A stretch of 64,000 bases of DNA from Aporhodopirellula aestuarii (GTDB lineage: Bacteria; Planctomycetota; Planctomycetia; Pirellulales; Pirellulaceae): NCBI RefSeq assembly GCF_023701485.1, contig NZ_JAMQBK010000002.1, positions 1 to 64,000 on the forward strand, in the 5' to 3' direction. Positions 20,084-30,343 of this stretch are shown here, one piece after another (positions within the stretch are counted from its first letter, which is position 1; the number at the start of each line of letters is the position of its first letter). Position numbers and translations under genes: made by a program. The notes beneath the pieces were generated by a model. That model worked only from the letters and a program-made list of their open reading frames with translations. It was not told the origin of the DNA and searched no databases.

Positions 20084-20248
20084 GGCGACTTCGCCAACGC
20101 GGAAGTTCAAGCCCTCGGGACCGGCTACACGAAACCTGCCCACTTATCCGAGAACGCCGACACCGCGACTAACCATTCGCGGATCGCGAGACGCACCCTT
20201 ACGGACTGTCTCTCCGGTACACGAAACGTCCACCTGCCTCACGCCGCG

Positions 20249-21316
20249 TTAACCCTCGTGATTTGCTTCGAATCGCGAGAACCATCCGCTGGTTCGGTTG
20301 GCGTAAGCGACAAGCGCAAGCATCACGGGAACCTCCACCAACACGCCCACAATCGTTGCCAGGACAACCGGCGACGACGCGCCGAACAATGTGATCGCGA
20401 CAGCGACGGCTAGCTCAAAGAAGTTGGATGCGCCAATCATACCCGCCGGGGCAGCAACGTCGTGACGACAGTGGAGTCGGTAACAGGCTCCATAGGCCAG
20501 GAAGAATACCAAAACCGTTTGGATAATCAGCGGGATGGCGATCAACACAATGTGCAGCGGGTTGTTAATGATCACTTCGCCCTGGAACGAAAAGATCAAA
20601 ACCAGCGTCAGCAACAGTCCGGCAATCGTGATGTTATTGAACTTGGGGATGAAGGCGTTTTGAAAATAATCTTCGCCCTTGGATCGGATGACCACATTTC
20701 GGGTCACGACACCACCGAGCAACGGCACCACCACAAACAGGACCACGGACACGATCAACGTCAGCCACGGGATTGTGATCCCACCGATGCCGAGCAAGAA
20801 AGCGACAATGGGCGTAAACGCAATCAGAATGATCAAGTCGTTGGTTGCCACTTGAACGACGGTATACGCCGCGTTTCCACGTGTCAAATGACTCCAAACG
20901 AACACCATTGCCGTGCACGGTGCGGCACCTAGCAGCACAGCGCCAGCCAGATAACTCTTGGCCAACTCAGCCGAGATCCAGGGTTTAAAAACGACATAGA
21001 AAAAGAAGGCTGCGATACCAAACATGGTAAACGGCTTGATCAGCCAATTCACGACCCAGGTCACGAATAGGCCTTTCGGATTCTTCCCAACGTTTTTCAC
21101 GCTAGCAAAATCGACCTTCATCATCATCGGGTAGATCATTAACCAGATCAGAATCGCGATCGGTATCGAAACGTTGGCATATTCAAACTTCGCAAGAAAC
21201 GCGGGAACCGCAGGCACGAATTTTCCGATCAGCACCCCGATGACCATGCACAAGGCGACCCAGTAGGTGAGATTCTTTTCAAAGAAGCTGATTTCAGCCT
21301 TTTCTTCCTTGACCAT
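20249..21316 (-). CDS. acr3: Arsenite efflux permease Acr3
   Basis: A 355-residue inner-membrane protein with about ten transmembrane helices. It matches Acr3 of the bile/arsenite/riboflavin transporter superfamily: the start region is FEKNLTYWVALCMVIGVLIG, the essential conserved cysteine lies in GAAPCTAMVFVWSHLTRGN, and IYPMMMKVDF and GASNFFELAVAVAITLFG are also typical. It exports As(III), alone or energised by ArsA. It is transcribed leftwards with the second arsR 85 bases upstream, so it likely forms a separate arsR-acr3 operon that converges on arsA. No arsC arsenate reductase is visible in the window. Confidence 0.93.
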   Translation of the reverse strand: MVKEEKAEISFFEKNLTYWVALCMVIGVLIGKFVPAVPAFLAKFEYANVSIPIAILIWLMIYPMMMKVDFASVKNVGKNPKGLFVTWVVNWLIKPFTMFGIAAFFFYVVFKPWISAELAKSYLAGAVLLGAAPCTAMVFVWSHLTRGNAAYTVVQVATNDLIILIAFTPIVAFLLGIGGITIPWLTLIVSVVLFVVVPLLGGVVTRNVVIRSKGEDYFQNAFIPKFNNITIAGLLLTLVLIFSFQGEVIINNPLHIVLIAIPLIIQTVLVFFLAYGACYRLHCRHDVAAPAGMIGASNFFELAVAVAITLFGASSPVVLATIVGVLVEVPVMLALVAYANRTSGWFSRFEANHEG

Positions 21317-21401
21317 ATCGCGTTGCTTTTTGATTCATTTGAAATGTAGATTTCGACTGTTTTCCCTAACGACCTATGCGGCCCAGGGACACCTGCCCAC
21401 T

Positions 21402-21746
21402 CTACGTTTTCGCGGACCTGCGTTTCGGACGGTAACTTTCGATCTCGCTCGCTATTGCGTGAAAAGCGTTTGAAAGGTGTCTGTATTTAACGGCATAAAA
21501 AACGGTTCGCCCCTCCTTGGTCGCCGTCAGAACGCCCACTTTCTCGAGCACATTGAGATGGCGTGACACCACGGAAAAATCGACGGCACAACATTCTGCC
21601 AGCTCGGTGACCGAGCACGGCCGTCCACACTTTGCCAAGCAAGAAAGGAGCTTCAATCGTGTCGGCTCGCCCAACGCTTTAAAAAGGTCGGCATCAAGTA
21701 GTTCATCGATCGGCCCGCAGCACTGAGAAGCTTCGAGTGGTTTCAT
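21402..21746 (-). CDS. arsR: Second ArsR-family repressor, upstream of acr3
   Basis: A 114-residue winged-helix repressor starting at MKPLEASQCC, with AAGAGAG as ribosome binding site. Although the frame is open far upstream to 22208, only this part is coherent. HTH: VTELAECCAVDFSVVSRHLNVLEKVG; wing: KEGRTVFYAV. Metalloid ligands are arranged differently from the first ArsR: Cys pairs in SQCCGPID and AECCAVD plus CGRPC, suggesting another arsenic-site type. It probably controls itself and acr3. The palindrome at 21771-21786 just before its start is a candidate operator. The sequence differs clearly from the arsR at 16506, so this is not a recent duplicate. Confidence 0.85.
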   Translation of the reverse strand: MKPLEASQCCGPIDELLDADLFKALGEPTRLKLLSCLAKCGRPCSVTELAECCAVDFSVVSRHLNVLEKVGVLTATKEGRTVFYAVKYRHLSNAFHAIASEIESYRPKRRSAKT

Positions 21747-22195
21747 GCTTGACTCTCTTTTCACACATACTTGCATGCCCGTGCAAACATACGCAACCCC
21801 GCATTTGACGTCAACCTGTTGAGTAGTGCTGGAACGAGACATCCCCCGCGACCGGGTCTCATCTGCGTCGTGGGCCGACCAAACACCGCCAGCGTCCCAA
21901 AAACACGGCGACTTCAAACGGCGTAGCGACTGCCGACACCGGCGGATAAAGTCTCGATTGACCGAACTGACGACGGAGCCGATACAACTTTTCGCCTTCC
22001 CACCCAGGTGAACATACACTTCTGCCCCTTTTCGAACTGCCCGGGGTGACTTGCCCCATGATTGAGCGACGTTTGTTTGCCTCCGCGAAACCGTTTCGCC
22101 ATCGAAAGAAAGCCGAGCATCAAGAATGCAGTGCAAATACTCTAATCCCGACTCGACCACCGAAACTTTTTGACCATGTTGTGGGTTAAACCAGC
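21747..22195. other. Intergenic region upstream of arsR2, with a putative operator at its edge
   Basis: About 450 bases between the leftward arsR-acr3 operon and the rightward gene at 22196. TTGCA and TGCAA at 21771-21786 form an inverted repeat about 25 bases before the arsR2 start. Frames that run through here are extensions of the arsR2 frame or chance frames, with composition unlike the real genes. Nothing else is recognised. Confidence 0.5.
21771..21786. promoter_or_regulatory. Putative operator of the second ArsR
   Basis: TTGCA-6 bases-TGCAA, an inverted repeat within the expected promoter of the reverse-strand arsR2. Its sequence differs from the CTATCG-type operators of the first arsenic operon, matching the difference between the two repressors. 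Function is inferred from position only. Confidence 0.45.
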
Positions 22196-23239
22196 ATGAT
22201 GACTCCATACACGCTCTCGCGACTGATCCTGCCTGTCCTGCTCGCCTCCAGTGCTTTCGGCAAGGACATCGACAAACCGACCGGCACCTATGCCAGCAAG
22301 ATCACTCCCGCCGCCGTCCAAAACAAACACATGCAAGGTGGACTCGTCCGGGTCACTTGGAGCGAAATCGAGCACACGCCTGGAAGGTTCGACTTCACGC
22401 CGATCGAACAACAAGTTCGTCTCCTCAAACCCGGCATGAACTGGACGCTCGCCATCCACGGAGGCTGGACTTCCACGCAAGCCCCCGACACTTCTGCCCG
22501 AGCATGGAGACGCCCGCGATCGCTCTCACCTGAATGGCTCGTCTCCGATCTTGACGTGGAAACCTTCGCAATGAACTTTCGCGGCAACCCCGTCCAGATG
22601 CCCAAATACTGGGATCCACTTGTTCAAAAGCGGCTGAAAGAAATGCTACGCGCCGTCGGCAACCGATACCGATCCGACCAACGTTTAAAACTGATCTACG
22701 TCCCACAGATGACGAGCAACGGCACCGAAGGGCATTTCAATGGCGTCCCCTCACAGACACTGCTCCACGCAGCTGGTATTAACCCACGCGATCGAAACGC
22801 GGAAGAGAAGTTCGGTGACCTCTGGCTCAAAGCATCCACCGAGGCCACACAAAGTGTACTTCAAGCGTTTCCCCAAAAAGCCGTCGCCTTCGAAGTTCAC
22901 GAACTGTTCGGTAGTACCGAAATCCCAAATCGCCTCATCAATGAGTTCGAAAAGCCGCAGTATGAGAACCGAGTCGGCATCGGCATGTGGTGGATTTCCG
23001 GCAAATCGAGTTACCAGGGCAACTTGATCAGCCTCCTAAAAAACTACGAAGGAGACCTCTACGGCCAAGTCATCGGTCGCTCCGACCAACGCGACCGCTT
23101 TCAGAATCGAGACTACAACACGGTATTCAAACAGGCCGAAGAACTCGGCATGCGGTACATCGAACCCTGGAACTACGAATTTGAAAACCACACCTGCGAC
23201 GAAGCCCTACAAGAATTCAACGCCCTCACTCGCTCCTAA
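22196..23239 (+). CDS. Secreted TIM-barrel protein, GH42/GH10-like, function unknown
   Basis: A 347-residue exported protein with a short signal peptide (LSRLILPVLLASSAFG). The pattern LVRVTWSEIEHTPGRFDFTPIEQQ, then WTLAIHGGWTS and IYVPQMTSNGTEGHF, resembles the barrel of beta-galactosidase/xylanase-type hydrolases, in which the rule that a path leads to a separately considered Glu holds; candidates here are the Glu in NGTEGHF and the one in AFEVHELFG. I cannot assign a family. It stands alone between the arsenic island and the S9 peptidase, so context does not help. A role in polysaccharide breakdown is a guess from fold and export. Confidence 0.6.
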   Translation: MMTPYTLSRLILPVLLASSAFGKDIDKPTGTYASKITPAAVQNKHMQGGLVRVTWSEIEHTPGRFDFTPIEQQVRLLKPGMNWTLAIHGGWTSTQAPDTSARAWRRPRSLSPEWLVSDLDVETFAMNFRGNPVQMPKYWDPLVQKRLKEMLRAVGNRYRSDQRLKLIYVPQMTSNGTEGHFNGVPSQTLLHAAGINPRDRNAEEKFGDLWLKASTEATQSVLQAFPQKAVAFEVHELFGSTEIPNRLINEFEKPQYENRVGIGMWWISGKSSYQGNLISLLKNYEGDLYGQVIGRSDQRDRFQNRDYNTVFKQAEELGMRYIEPWNYEFENHTCDEALQEFNALTRS

Positions 23240-23542
23240 TACGCCACCCCCTAATCACATTCTCCCCCCTTCGCATCTCGCGACCGAAGTGGCCATCTCC
23301 AATTCAATGGGGTTGCGTTTACCGGTAAACGCGGGGGCAGACAACACATGCAAACGCCATGGACGTTGAATCAGATCACGCCTAGCGTGCCGCTCACACA
23401 AACGCCCGATGCCAATAACGGCTGAAGAGTGATTGCTTTCACCCCCTTCGGGCTGCTATCGCTCGCTCGAGTTAACTTTCCAATTTTTGGAACGTGATTA
23501 TCCTAGGACGCTTGGTTCGACTTGCTTCCTGGGACCCACTCC
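23240..23542. other. Intergenic region with a perfect 18-base palindrome
   Basis: About 300 bases before the S9 peptidase. GCGTTTACCGGTAAACGC at 23315-23332 is a perfect palindrome, the size of a dimeric repressor operator, about 210 bases before the peptidase start. No other copy was seen in the window. No gene is supported here. Confidence 0.5.
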
Positions 23543-26500
23543 ATGACTTCTTTTTTCGATTTTGGACGCCGCGCTGTCATTTATGCATCGGTGTTCACTT
23601 TCGCCGTTCTCGCCATTTGTGACAGCCTCCATTCGCAAGACATCACGCGGCGAATGCTCGACCACAGCGATTATGACCTCTGGAACACCCTATCGCGTAC
23701 AGAAATTTCCAACGACGGGAATTGGATTTTATACACGGTGCAAAGTGGTGAGATTGATGGCGAAGGGACATTGCACGTTCAACATACGACAACGGCCCAA
23801 GAGTACGTCGTCGAGCGGGGCGCCGATGCGCAAATCACCCACGACAGCCGGTTCGTGATCTACCGCGTCACACCGGAAAAGAAGAAGGTGAAACAGCTGC
23901 GTAAGCAGAAAAAACAACCTGACGAGATGCCTCAGGCGGAACTGCAAATTTTAGAACTCGATTCAGGTGATCTACAAATGCTGCATGGCGTGCGATCCTT
24001 TCAGCTGCCTGAAGAGAACGGTGATTGGGTTGCCTGCCTGATGGAGAAGACGAACGACCCCAGCGAAATTGACAAGACCACCGTGAAGGATCGCGAAGTT
24101 TATGAGGTCACGCCCGACGGACTGCGACGTCCCGAGAAGAAGCTAAAGCTGAAAAGCCGTGAAGAGGCGACTCGCCAGCGTGGCAAGCTCGAAACCGCTA
24201 AGAAAGACAAACGCGAGCACGAAACGGCAGAGACTCCATCAGCCAAACAAGAATCGGAAGTTGAGGAGGATGATCACGAGGAAAAGGAAAAGACCGTCGG
24301 CACCGCTCTTCGATTGATCAACCTCAACACCGAGGTACTGCGGACGTTTCCTGCCGTCCGCTCTTTCCAGTTCTCGAAGAATGGAAAGCGGATTGCGTTT
24401 GTGACGTCGGTTAAAGTACCTGAGTCAACTGAAACCAAACAATCGAGTGAAATAAAAAAATCACGCGAGCCAAACGAAGCCCCGATCGAACAGAAACCCA
24501 AGGGGGCTGCGGACTCAAATTCGGAGGCAACAAATGATCGCGGTCCGATCGACGGTGTTCACATCATCACGCTCAAATCGCTAGATCGCGTCACCATCGC
24601 CAGCGGAGTCGGCGAGTACAAAAACTTAGCCTTCAACGAGGATGGCTCCCGCCTGGCGTTCATCAGCAACGCCGACGACTACAAATCAAAAACACCGTCT
24701 TGGAATTTATACGCCTGGAACGCAGGTCAGAAGAAAGCAAAGCGAATTGCCAGCGAAGCCGATAAAGAGATCCCTTCGGGATGGTGGATTGCACCTGATT
24801 CCGACCAACGTTTCTCGGAAGATGGTCGCCGGTTGTACTTCGAGACCATGCCCATTCCTGATGCGGTCCTGGAAGAACGTCTCGCCAAAACAGAAGGCCG
24901 AGAAGTCGAAGATCAAGACGCCGACGATCAAGCCAAACTGGACATCTGGCATTGGCAGGACCCTGAACTTCAACCGCAGCAACTCCTCCAAGCCGAACGC
25001 GAACGCAACCGGCGTTATCAAGCCGCCTACATCATCCAATCAAAACGAATGATCCAACTCGAGGACAGTGAAATCCCATCGCTGAGTCTCGACATTCGCT
25101 CCCCCGCCAACATTGCGGTCGCGAACACCAAAGTTCCCTATCGCAAAACACTCTCGTGGGAAGTGCCGGGTTACCAAGACGTCTACCTTGTCAATTTGAA
25201 CTCGGGTCGTCGTGAGCGAGTCCTCGACAAAGTTCGTTGGGACGCGTCGTTGTCACCTCAAGGCAAGTATCTGTTTTGGTTCGATTCCGAGCAAAGAAAG
25301 TGGTTCGCCAAGGCGACGCAAGGGAACGACGCCAAAAATATCGAGATCAGCAAAGGAATCAAGTATCCACTATTTGACGAACTCGACGACCGGCCCACTT
25401 TGCCGTCTGCCTACGGAGTCGCGGGATGGATGGAAAATGATCGAGCCGTCTTGGTTTACGATTCGCACGACATTTGGAAACTCGATCCAAGCGGCAAAAC
25501 GAAACCGATGTGTATCACGTTCGGGAAGGGCCGGAAAAATGATCTTCGTTTCCGCTACCTTCGGCTCGATCGCAAAGAGCGTTGCATTGACGCGTCCAAA
25601 CCTTTGATCTTGAGTGCGTTTCATCGAGGCAGCAAATCAAGTGGCTTCTATGCCCTGGATTGGAACGAACCAAGCCGTGATACGAACGCGAAACACGTGA
25701 ACGTGGATACCCTGCGTTCGTTGATCATGTTGGACGAGAATCTCTCCGAACTAAAGAAGGCCAAGGAGAGCGACCAAGTCGTGTTCACTCGCAGCACCTT
25801 CCGGCGGTTTCCGGATCTTTGGACGAGCACGACCGACTTCGACAAGATTCAACGTGTCAGCGACGCGAACCCACAGCAAGAGAAATACTCCTGGGGCACC
25901 GCAGAGTTGACTCACTGGAAAGCTCAGGATGGCCAAGACTTGGACGGGATTCTGCTGAAACCGGATGACTTTGATCCGTCACAGAAATACCCCATGCTCG
26001 TTTATTTTTACGAACGCAACTCAGACAATCTGCACAAGTACTACCCACCCGCGGCGGGTCGGTCGATTATCTGTTTTAGCTTTTACGTTAGCCGTGGCTA
26101 CCTCGTGTTCATTCCGGACATCCCCTACACCACGGGCGAGCCCGGCCAGAGTGCAGCCAATTCCATTTTGCCGGGCGTGGATCATTTGGTTGCCCAAGGT
26201 TTCGTTGACAATGACCGAATCGGAATGCAAGGGCATAGTTGGGGCGGCTACCAAACGGCTTACCTCGTGACGCAGACGGATCGGTTCGCGTGTGCGGAAG
26301 CTGGGGCGCCGGTAAGTAACATGACCAGCGCGTATGGTGGGATCCGTTGGAGTACCGGCATGAGTCGTATGTTCCAATACGAACGGACTCAAAGCCGGAT
26401 CGGCGAAGACCTATGGTCCGCACGTGAGAAATACATTGCCAATTCACCGCTCTTCTTCGCCGACAAAATCAACACCCCGTTATTGATCCTGCACAATGAT

Positions 26501-26770
26501 CAAGACGGCGCCGTCCCCTGGTATCAGGGGATCGAACTTTTTGTGGCCCTCCGGCGTCTGGAAAAGCCCGCTTGGATGCTCAATTACAACGGAGATCCTC
26601 ACTGGGTCATGGGCGAACCCAATCGACGCGACTTTGCAATTCGCATGCAACAGTTCTTTGATCATTATCTCCAAGACGCCCCCGAGCCTGAATGGATGGC
26701 GGTCGGAGTTCCTGCTGTCGAGAAGGGAGACAACTTTGGTCTCGACTTACTCGAACCGGCTGATGAGTAG
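23543..26770 (+). CDS. Secreted prolyl-oligopeptidase-family (S9) serine peptidase
   Basis: About 1075 residues with an N-terminal signal/anchor (AVIYASVFTFAVLAICDS). The long N-terminal part is a beta-propeller built from WD40-like repeats (NWILYTVQ, GKRIAFVTS, DGSRLAFIS, DGRRLYFET). The C-terminal 250 residues are an alpha/beta hydrolase: nucleophile near residue 899 in GMQGHSWGGYQTA, Asp in HNDQDGAVPW and His in GDPHWVMGE. Two highly charged Lys/Glu-rich stretches (about residues 110-140 and 195-255, with another near 300-330) interrupt the propeller and make it longer than typical S9 enzymes. It degrades peptides outside the cytoplasm. The ATG at 23543 is chosen over a TTG at 23522. Stands alone. 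Confidence 0.87.
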   Translation: MTSFFDFGRRAVIYASVFTFAVLAICDSLHSQDITRRMLDHSDYDLWNTLSRTEISNDGNWILYTVQSGEIDGEGTLHVQHTTTAQEYVVERGADAQITHDSRFVIYRVTPEKKKVKQLRKQKKQPDEMPQAELQILELDSGDLQMLHGVRSFQLPEENGDWVACLMEKTNDPSEIDKTTVKDREVYEVTPDGLRRPEKKLKLKSREEATRQRGKLETAKKDKREHETAETPSAKQESEVEEDDHEEKEKTVGTALRLINLNTEVLRTFPAVRSFQFSKNGKRIAFVTSVKVPESTETKQSSEIKKSREPNEAPIEQKPKGAADSNSEATNDRGPIDGVHIITLKSLDRVTIASGVGEYKNLAFNEDGSRLAFISNADDYKSKTPSWNLYAWNAGQKKAKRIASEADKEIPSGWWIAPDSDQRFSEDGRRLYFETMPIPDAVLEERLAKTEGREVEDQDADDQAKLDIWHWQDPELQPQQLLQAERERNRRYQAAYIIQSKRMIQLEDSEIPSLSLDIRSPANIAVANTKVPYRKTLSWEVPGYQDVYLVNLNSGRRERVLDKVRWDASLSPQGKYLFWFDSEQRKWFAKATQGNDAKNIEISKGIKYPLFDELDDRPTLPSAYGVAGWMENDRAVLVYDSHDIWKLDPSGKTKPMCITFGKGRKNDLRFRYLRLDRKERCIDASKPLILSAFHRGSKSSGFYALDWNEPSRDTNAKHVNVDTLRSLIMLDENLSELKKAKESDQVVFTRSTFRRFPDLWTSTTDFDKIQRVSDANPQQEKYSWGTAELTHWKAQDGQDLDGILLKPDDFDPSQKYPMLVYFYERNSDNLHKYYPPAAGRSIICFSFYVSRGYLVFIPDIPYTTGEPGQSAANSILPGVDHLVAQGFVDNDRIGMQGHSWGGYQTAYLVTQTDRFACAEAGAPVSNMTSAYGGIRWSTGMSRMFQYERTQSRIGEDLWSAREKYIANSPLFFADKINTPLLILHNDQDGAVPWYQGIELFVALRRLEKPAWMLNYNGDPHWVMGEPNRRDFAIRMQQFFDHYLQDAPEPEWMAVGVPAVEKGDNFGLDLLEPADE

Positions 26771-26921
26771 ATGGTGGTAAAATACTACTCCCTTCGCAGC
26801 GGTCAGAGGCACCACTGACGGACCATCGCCGCATCGATCCGGGTAGAATGCATGGATCAAGCCTGCGTCTGCGAACTTCGCCGGCGCGTCTTCCCTGGAC
26901 ATTCACCGGAAAGGTCGTGCT

Positions 26922-29834
26922 GTGGACGATCTCCCCCAGCCGCATTTAATTTCGCGATTCCACTTGGTATCTCGAGTGCTGAGTATCGCCGTGATTGCGG
27001 TCAGCGGGCTGGTCTTAGCGGGATGGCTGCTGGACGTCGAGACGCTCAAAACGGTCGTTCCGGGACTCGTTGCGATGAACCCCGGCGGTACCGCGTTGGG
27101 TTTTCTGTTGGGTGGGGCCGCGTTGTGGGTATTGCGAGAGCCGATCACGCCGAGCCGACAACGACTTGGCATCGGTTTGGCCGGCCTGGTGGTGCTGCTG
27201 GCCCTCGTGCGGCTGGCGGGTTACCTTTGGCAGTTCGACCATGGCCCCGATCGCTGGCTATTCTCTGCGAAGCTTGAGTCTTACGCGATACCGAACCGGA
27301 TGGCGCCCAACACGGCGGCAAGCTTTTTACTGACCGGATTAGCGTTGATGACGCTGAATCTGAAGTTCGCTCAAATATGTCGGCCTGCCGAATGGTTGGC
27401 ACTGGGCTCGGCGTTGGTGTCGTTGCTGGCGATCATCGGCTATGCCTACAGCTCGGTCAGTTTGATTGGCGTTAAGTCATACATCCCGATGGCGTTGAAC
27501 ACGGCCATCTGCTTTGCGATGTTGAGTGTTGGGATCTTATGCGCTCGTCCCAGTGAAGGGGTGATGGCGATCGTTAGCGACACCGGCGCGGGTGGTGTCA
27601 TGACGCGGCGATTGTTACCGGCGGCACTCCTGATCCCCTTTCTGGTCGGATGGGTCAGATGGTGGGCACAACAGCTCGGCATTTTCGATCAAGTAATGGG
27701 GCTGTCACTTTTCGTGCTAACCAACATCGTGACCTTTAGCCTGCTGATTTGGTGGAATGCGGCTTCGCTGAACCGCACCGATGCCGAGTTACAGAAAGCC
27801 AAAGTCGAAGCGGAGGCCGCAAACCATGCCAAGAGCGAGTTTCTGGCAAACATGAGCCACGAAATCCGGACACCCATGAACGGAATCATAGGGATGGCGG
27901 AACTTCTCTCCGAAACACCGCTGTCCAACGAACAGAAAGAGTACCTGGGTTTGGTCCAGCAGTCGGCCGATTCATTGCTTCGGCTGCTAAACGACATTCT
28001 GGATTTTTCGAAGATTGAGGCGGGTCGTTTGGAGCTCGAGCATATCGACTTCGAACTGCGTGATTGCATCGGAAACGCCATCAAACTGTTCACATTGAAA
28101 GCCGACGACAAAGGAATCGAATTGGCCGGCCGTATCGATCCGACGATTCCTAATAGGCTGGTCGGAGATCCAGGACGTTTGCGCCAAATCATCGTCAACT
28201 TTGTTGGCAACGCGATGAAGTTCACCGAGCGAGGTGAAATTGTCGTCGACGTCAATCCGGAGGAGCTATCGCCGGACCTTGCGGTGCTACACATCAGTGT
28301 CCGCGACACCGGGATTGGAATCCCCGCAGAGAAACAGCAGCTAGTATTTCAGGCGTTCTCGCAGGTCGATACATCGACGACCAGGCGGTTCGGTGGCACG
28401 GGATTGGGTTTGACGATCTCGGCGAGATTGATCGAAATGATGGGCGGTCGTGTTTGGCTAGAAAGTGAACTCGGCGTCGGGTCGACATTCCATTTCATCA
28501 TTCACCTCGGCGTGTCCGAAGACCAAACCATCCGACGACGAGCCGAGTTGTCCAGGCTCGCCGGAACGCGGGTGCTGGTGGTGGACGATAATTCGACCAA
28601 CCGGCGAATCCTGCGAGAAACTCTCACGCAGTGGAAGATGGAGCCGGTGTTAGCGGCCAACGGCAATCAGGCATTGCAAGCGATCGCCGACGCGGAACAG
28701 AAAGGGCTTCCGTTTGAGCTCATTCTATTGGACTACCAGATGCCCGAAATGAATGGGCTGGAGTTCGCTGAGCAACTCAGCTCGAGCACGGACATCACTC
28801 ATAGCCCTATCGTCATGCTCTCGTCAGCGGTCGGCGGCTTGAATTCACCACGGTTGCGACAATGCGGTATCGCTCGCTACATGACCAAGCCAGTCATCTC
28901 GTCTGAGTTGTTGGATGCGGTGTTGGACACCATGGGGGTTTCCACCCCAGAAGTTGCTCCGGAGCCGGAACACGGGCAGATTTCGAGCGAGCCACCGCGG
29001 AAGATTTTGCTCGCCGAAGACGGTCTGGTGAACCAACGTGTGGCGATCGGTTTTTTAGAAAAGTGGGGGCACCGTGTGGTGTTGGCCCGCAACGGGCAAG
29101 AGGCGGTCGAGGCGATCCAACGGGAGCCCTTCGATTTGGTGTTAATGGATATTCAGATGCCGGAATTGAATGGCTACCAAGCGACGAAGGCCATCCGCGA
29201 ACTGGAGGCCGGCACCGACACGCACCGTTTCATCGTTGCGATGACGGCAGAGGCGATGAAGGGGGACCGCGAAAAATGTCTCGAGGCCGGAATGGACTCC
29301 TACGTTTCCAAACCGTTCGATCCCGTGGATTTGCAACGGGTAATCTCGCAGGCGCCGGCTCAAGTGTTATCGGGGCAAGATTTGATATCGCAAGCCGACG
29401 TCGTTCCCGTATCCGAACCGAAGTTGGAGACGTCGCAAGTGCCTTCGAGTGTCGACGGCGACGGCGAAACGGACAACAAACTCCTTGACTGGTCGCGCAC
29501 ACTCCACGAGACCGGAGACGACGAGAACATGGCGATGGAGCTTGCCCAAGTGTACGTCGGTGAAGCAAGAAAGCTGATTGCTGACATGCGCAGCGCCCTG
29601 AAAACGGGTGATGCAGAACTGCTGCAACGCAGTGCTCACACGCTGAAGGGATCATCGAATTATTTTGGCGCCCATAAGATCGTGAAAATGGCGAAGTGCC
29701 TCGAGCAGCAGGCGAAAGAAGCTGATTTCACCGACGCCGCCGAACGACTCGATGTCCTGGCTGACGATTCGTTGCGTCTGGCCGAAGAAATCAAGCAAAA
29801 GACCAACAACGATGGGACCGGACCACCCACCTAA
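26922..29834 (+). CDS. Hybrid sensor histidine kinase with two receiver domains and HPt
   Basis: A 970-residue membrane sensor. About 280 N-terminal residues contain some seven or eight hydrophobic helices without an obvious ligand domain. The HisKA box has His313 in [12 protein letters not shown]. The ATPase domain follows: [30 protein letters not shown]. Receiver 1 starts near residue 548 ([12 protein letters not shown]; phospho-Asp near 604 in [11 protein letters not shown]). Receiver 2 starts near 693 ([12 protein letters not shown]; Asp near 742 in [10 protein letters not shown]). The HPt domain is at the C-terminus, with His near 905 in SAHTLKGSS. The GTG start is preceded by AAGG. Phosphate would pass His to Asp to HPt and then to an unlinked regulator; no response regulator gene adjoins. 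The signal sensed is unknown. Confidence 0.92.
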   Translation: MDDLPQPHLISRFHLVSRVLSIAVIAVSGLVLAGWLLDVETLKTVVPGLVAMNPGGTALGFLLGGAALWVLREPITPSRQRLGIGLAGLVVLLALVRLAGYLWQFDHGPDRWLFSAKLESYAIPNRMAPNTAASFLLTGLALMTLNLKFAQICRPAEWLALGSALVSLLAIIGYAYSSVSLIGVKSYIPMALNTAICFAMLSVGILCARPSEGVMAIVSDTGAGGVMTRRLLPAALLIPFLVGWVRWWAQQLGIFDQVMGLSLFVLTNIVTFSLLIWWNAASLNRTDAELQKAKVEAEAANHAKSEFLANMSHEIRTPMNGIIGMAELLSETPLSNEQKEYLGLVQQSADSLLRLLNDILDFSKIEAGRLELEHIDFELRDCIGNAIKLFTLKADDKGIELAGRIDPTIPNRLVGDPGRLRQIIVNFVGNAMKFTERGEIVVDVNPEELSPDLAVLHISVRDTGIGIPAEKQQLVFQAFSQVDTSTTRRFGGTGLGLTISARLIEMMGGRVWLESELGVGSTFHFIIHLGVSEDQTIRRRAELSRLAGTRVLVVDDNSTNRRILRETLTQWKMEPVLAANGNQALQAIADAEQKGLPFELILLDYQMPEMNGLEFAEQLSSSTDITHSPIVMLSSAVGGLNSPRLRQCGIARYMTKPVISSELLDAVLDTMGVSTPEVAPEPEHGQISSEPPRKILLAEDGLVNQRVAIGFLEKWGHRVVLARNGQEAVEAIQREPFDLVLMDIQMPELNGYQATKAIRELEAGTDTHRFIVAMTAEAMKGDREKCLEAGMDSYVSKPFDPVDLQRVISQAPAQVLSGQDLISQADVVPVSEPKLETSQVPSSVDGDGETDNKLLDWSRTLHETGDDENMAMELAQVYVGEARKLIADMRSALKTGDAELLQRSAHTLKGSSNYFGAHKIVKMAKCLEQQAKEADFTDAAERLDVLADDSLRLAEEIKQKTNNDGTGPPT

Positions 29835-30343
29835 CTGGACAGTGTCGCTTTTTACCTGAGCACGTAGGCTGGAGTGTTTCGGTATATCGGCCATTTGATG
29901 CTAATGCCAAGCCGGATCTTCGGTCGCAAATCGATTGATATTGAAAATCACAGACTGTATTTCGAGCAAATCAGGTTGATGTGGATACGGCAGGGTTTTT
30001 CGCGACCTCGGTCCGGCCTACGCAATATCCGGGCTAGGGTTGTCGGCTCATTGATTTTTGCGAAACGATTAACTCGACAGCCCGCAAGCCGTCCGGTATC
30101 CCGGGACCGGACGGCTTGCGCCGTTCCGCTAAAATTTGAATGCGGGCGTCACTCGGTTTCGGAGCCCCACAGAAATCCTGCTAGATGAGAGTCGAAAACG
30201 CCAATGCGTCTGCCAGAACGCGGTCCACCGTCTGGCAATGGGTGGCACGAATGGCACTGTCATACGGATTAACTGACGAAGGTGTCATTGCCACTCATCC
30301 CACCAACCGAACCATGATTGGGCATTCCTGCTGGAAGCCGTGG
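29835..30343. other. Intergenic region holding a long hairpin repeat
   Basis: About 510 bases with no supported gene between the kinase and the convergent hydrolase. It contains one copy of the palindromic repeat family (see 30078-30140). The remainder is unremarkable; no clear Rho-independent terminator follows the kinase. Confidence 0.5.
30078..30140. repeat. Palindromic intergenic repeat, copy A
   Basis: Arms CGCAAGCCGTCCGGT (30083-30097) and its exact reverse complement (30106-30120) enclose 8 bases, followed by CCGTTCCGCTAAAATTTGAA. The core is shared with copies near 39167, 41732, 42780 and 57036. It could form a very stable hairpin between the convergent kinase and hydrolase genes. 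Confidence 0.85.

Noticed and set aside
21747-22208. N-terminal extension of the second ArsR to 268 residues
   Set aside because: The extension has no coherent domain and crosses the likely promoter; the inner ATG has a good ribosome binding site and starts the ArsR homology.
30078-30140. CRISPR repeat unit
   Set aside because: Copies are kilobases apart without regular spacers or cas genes.
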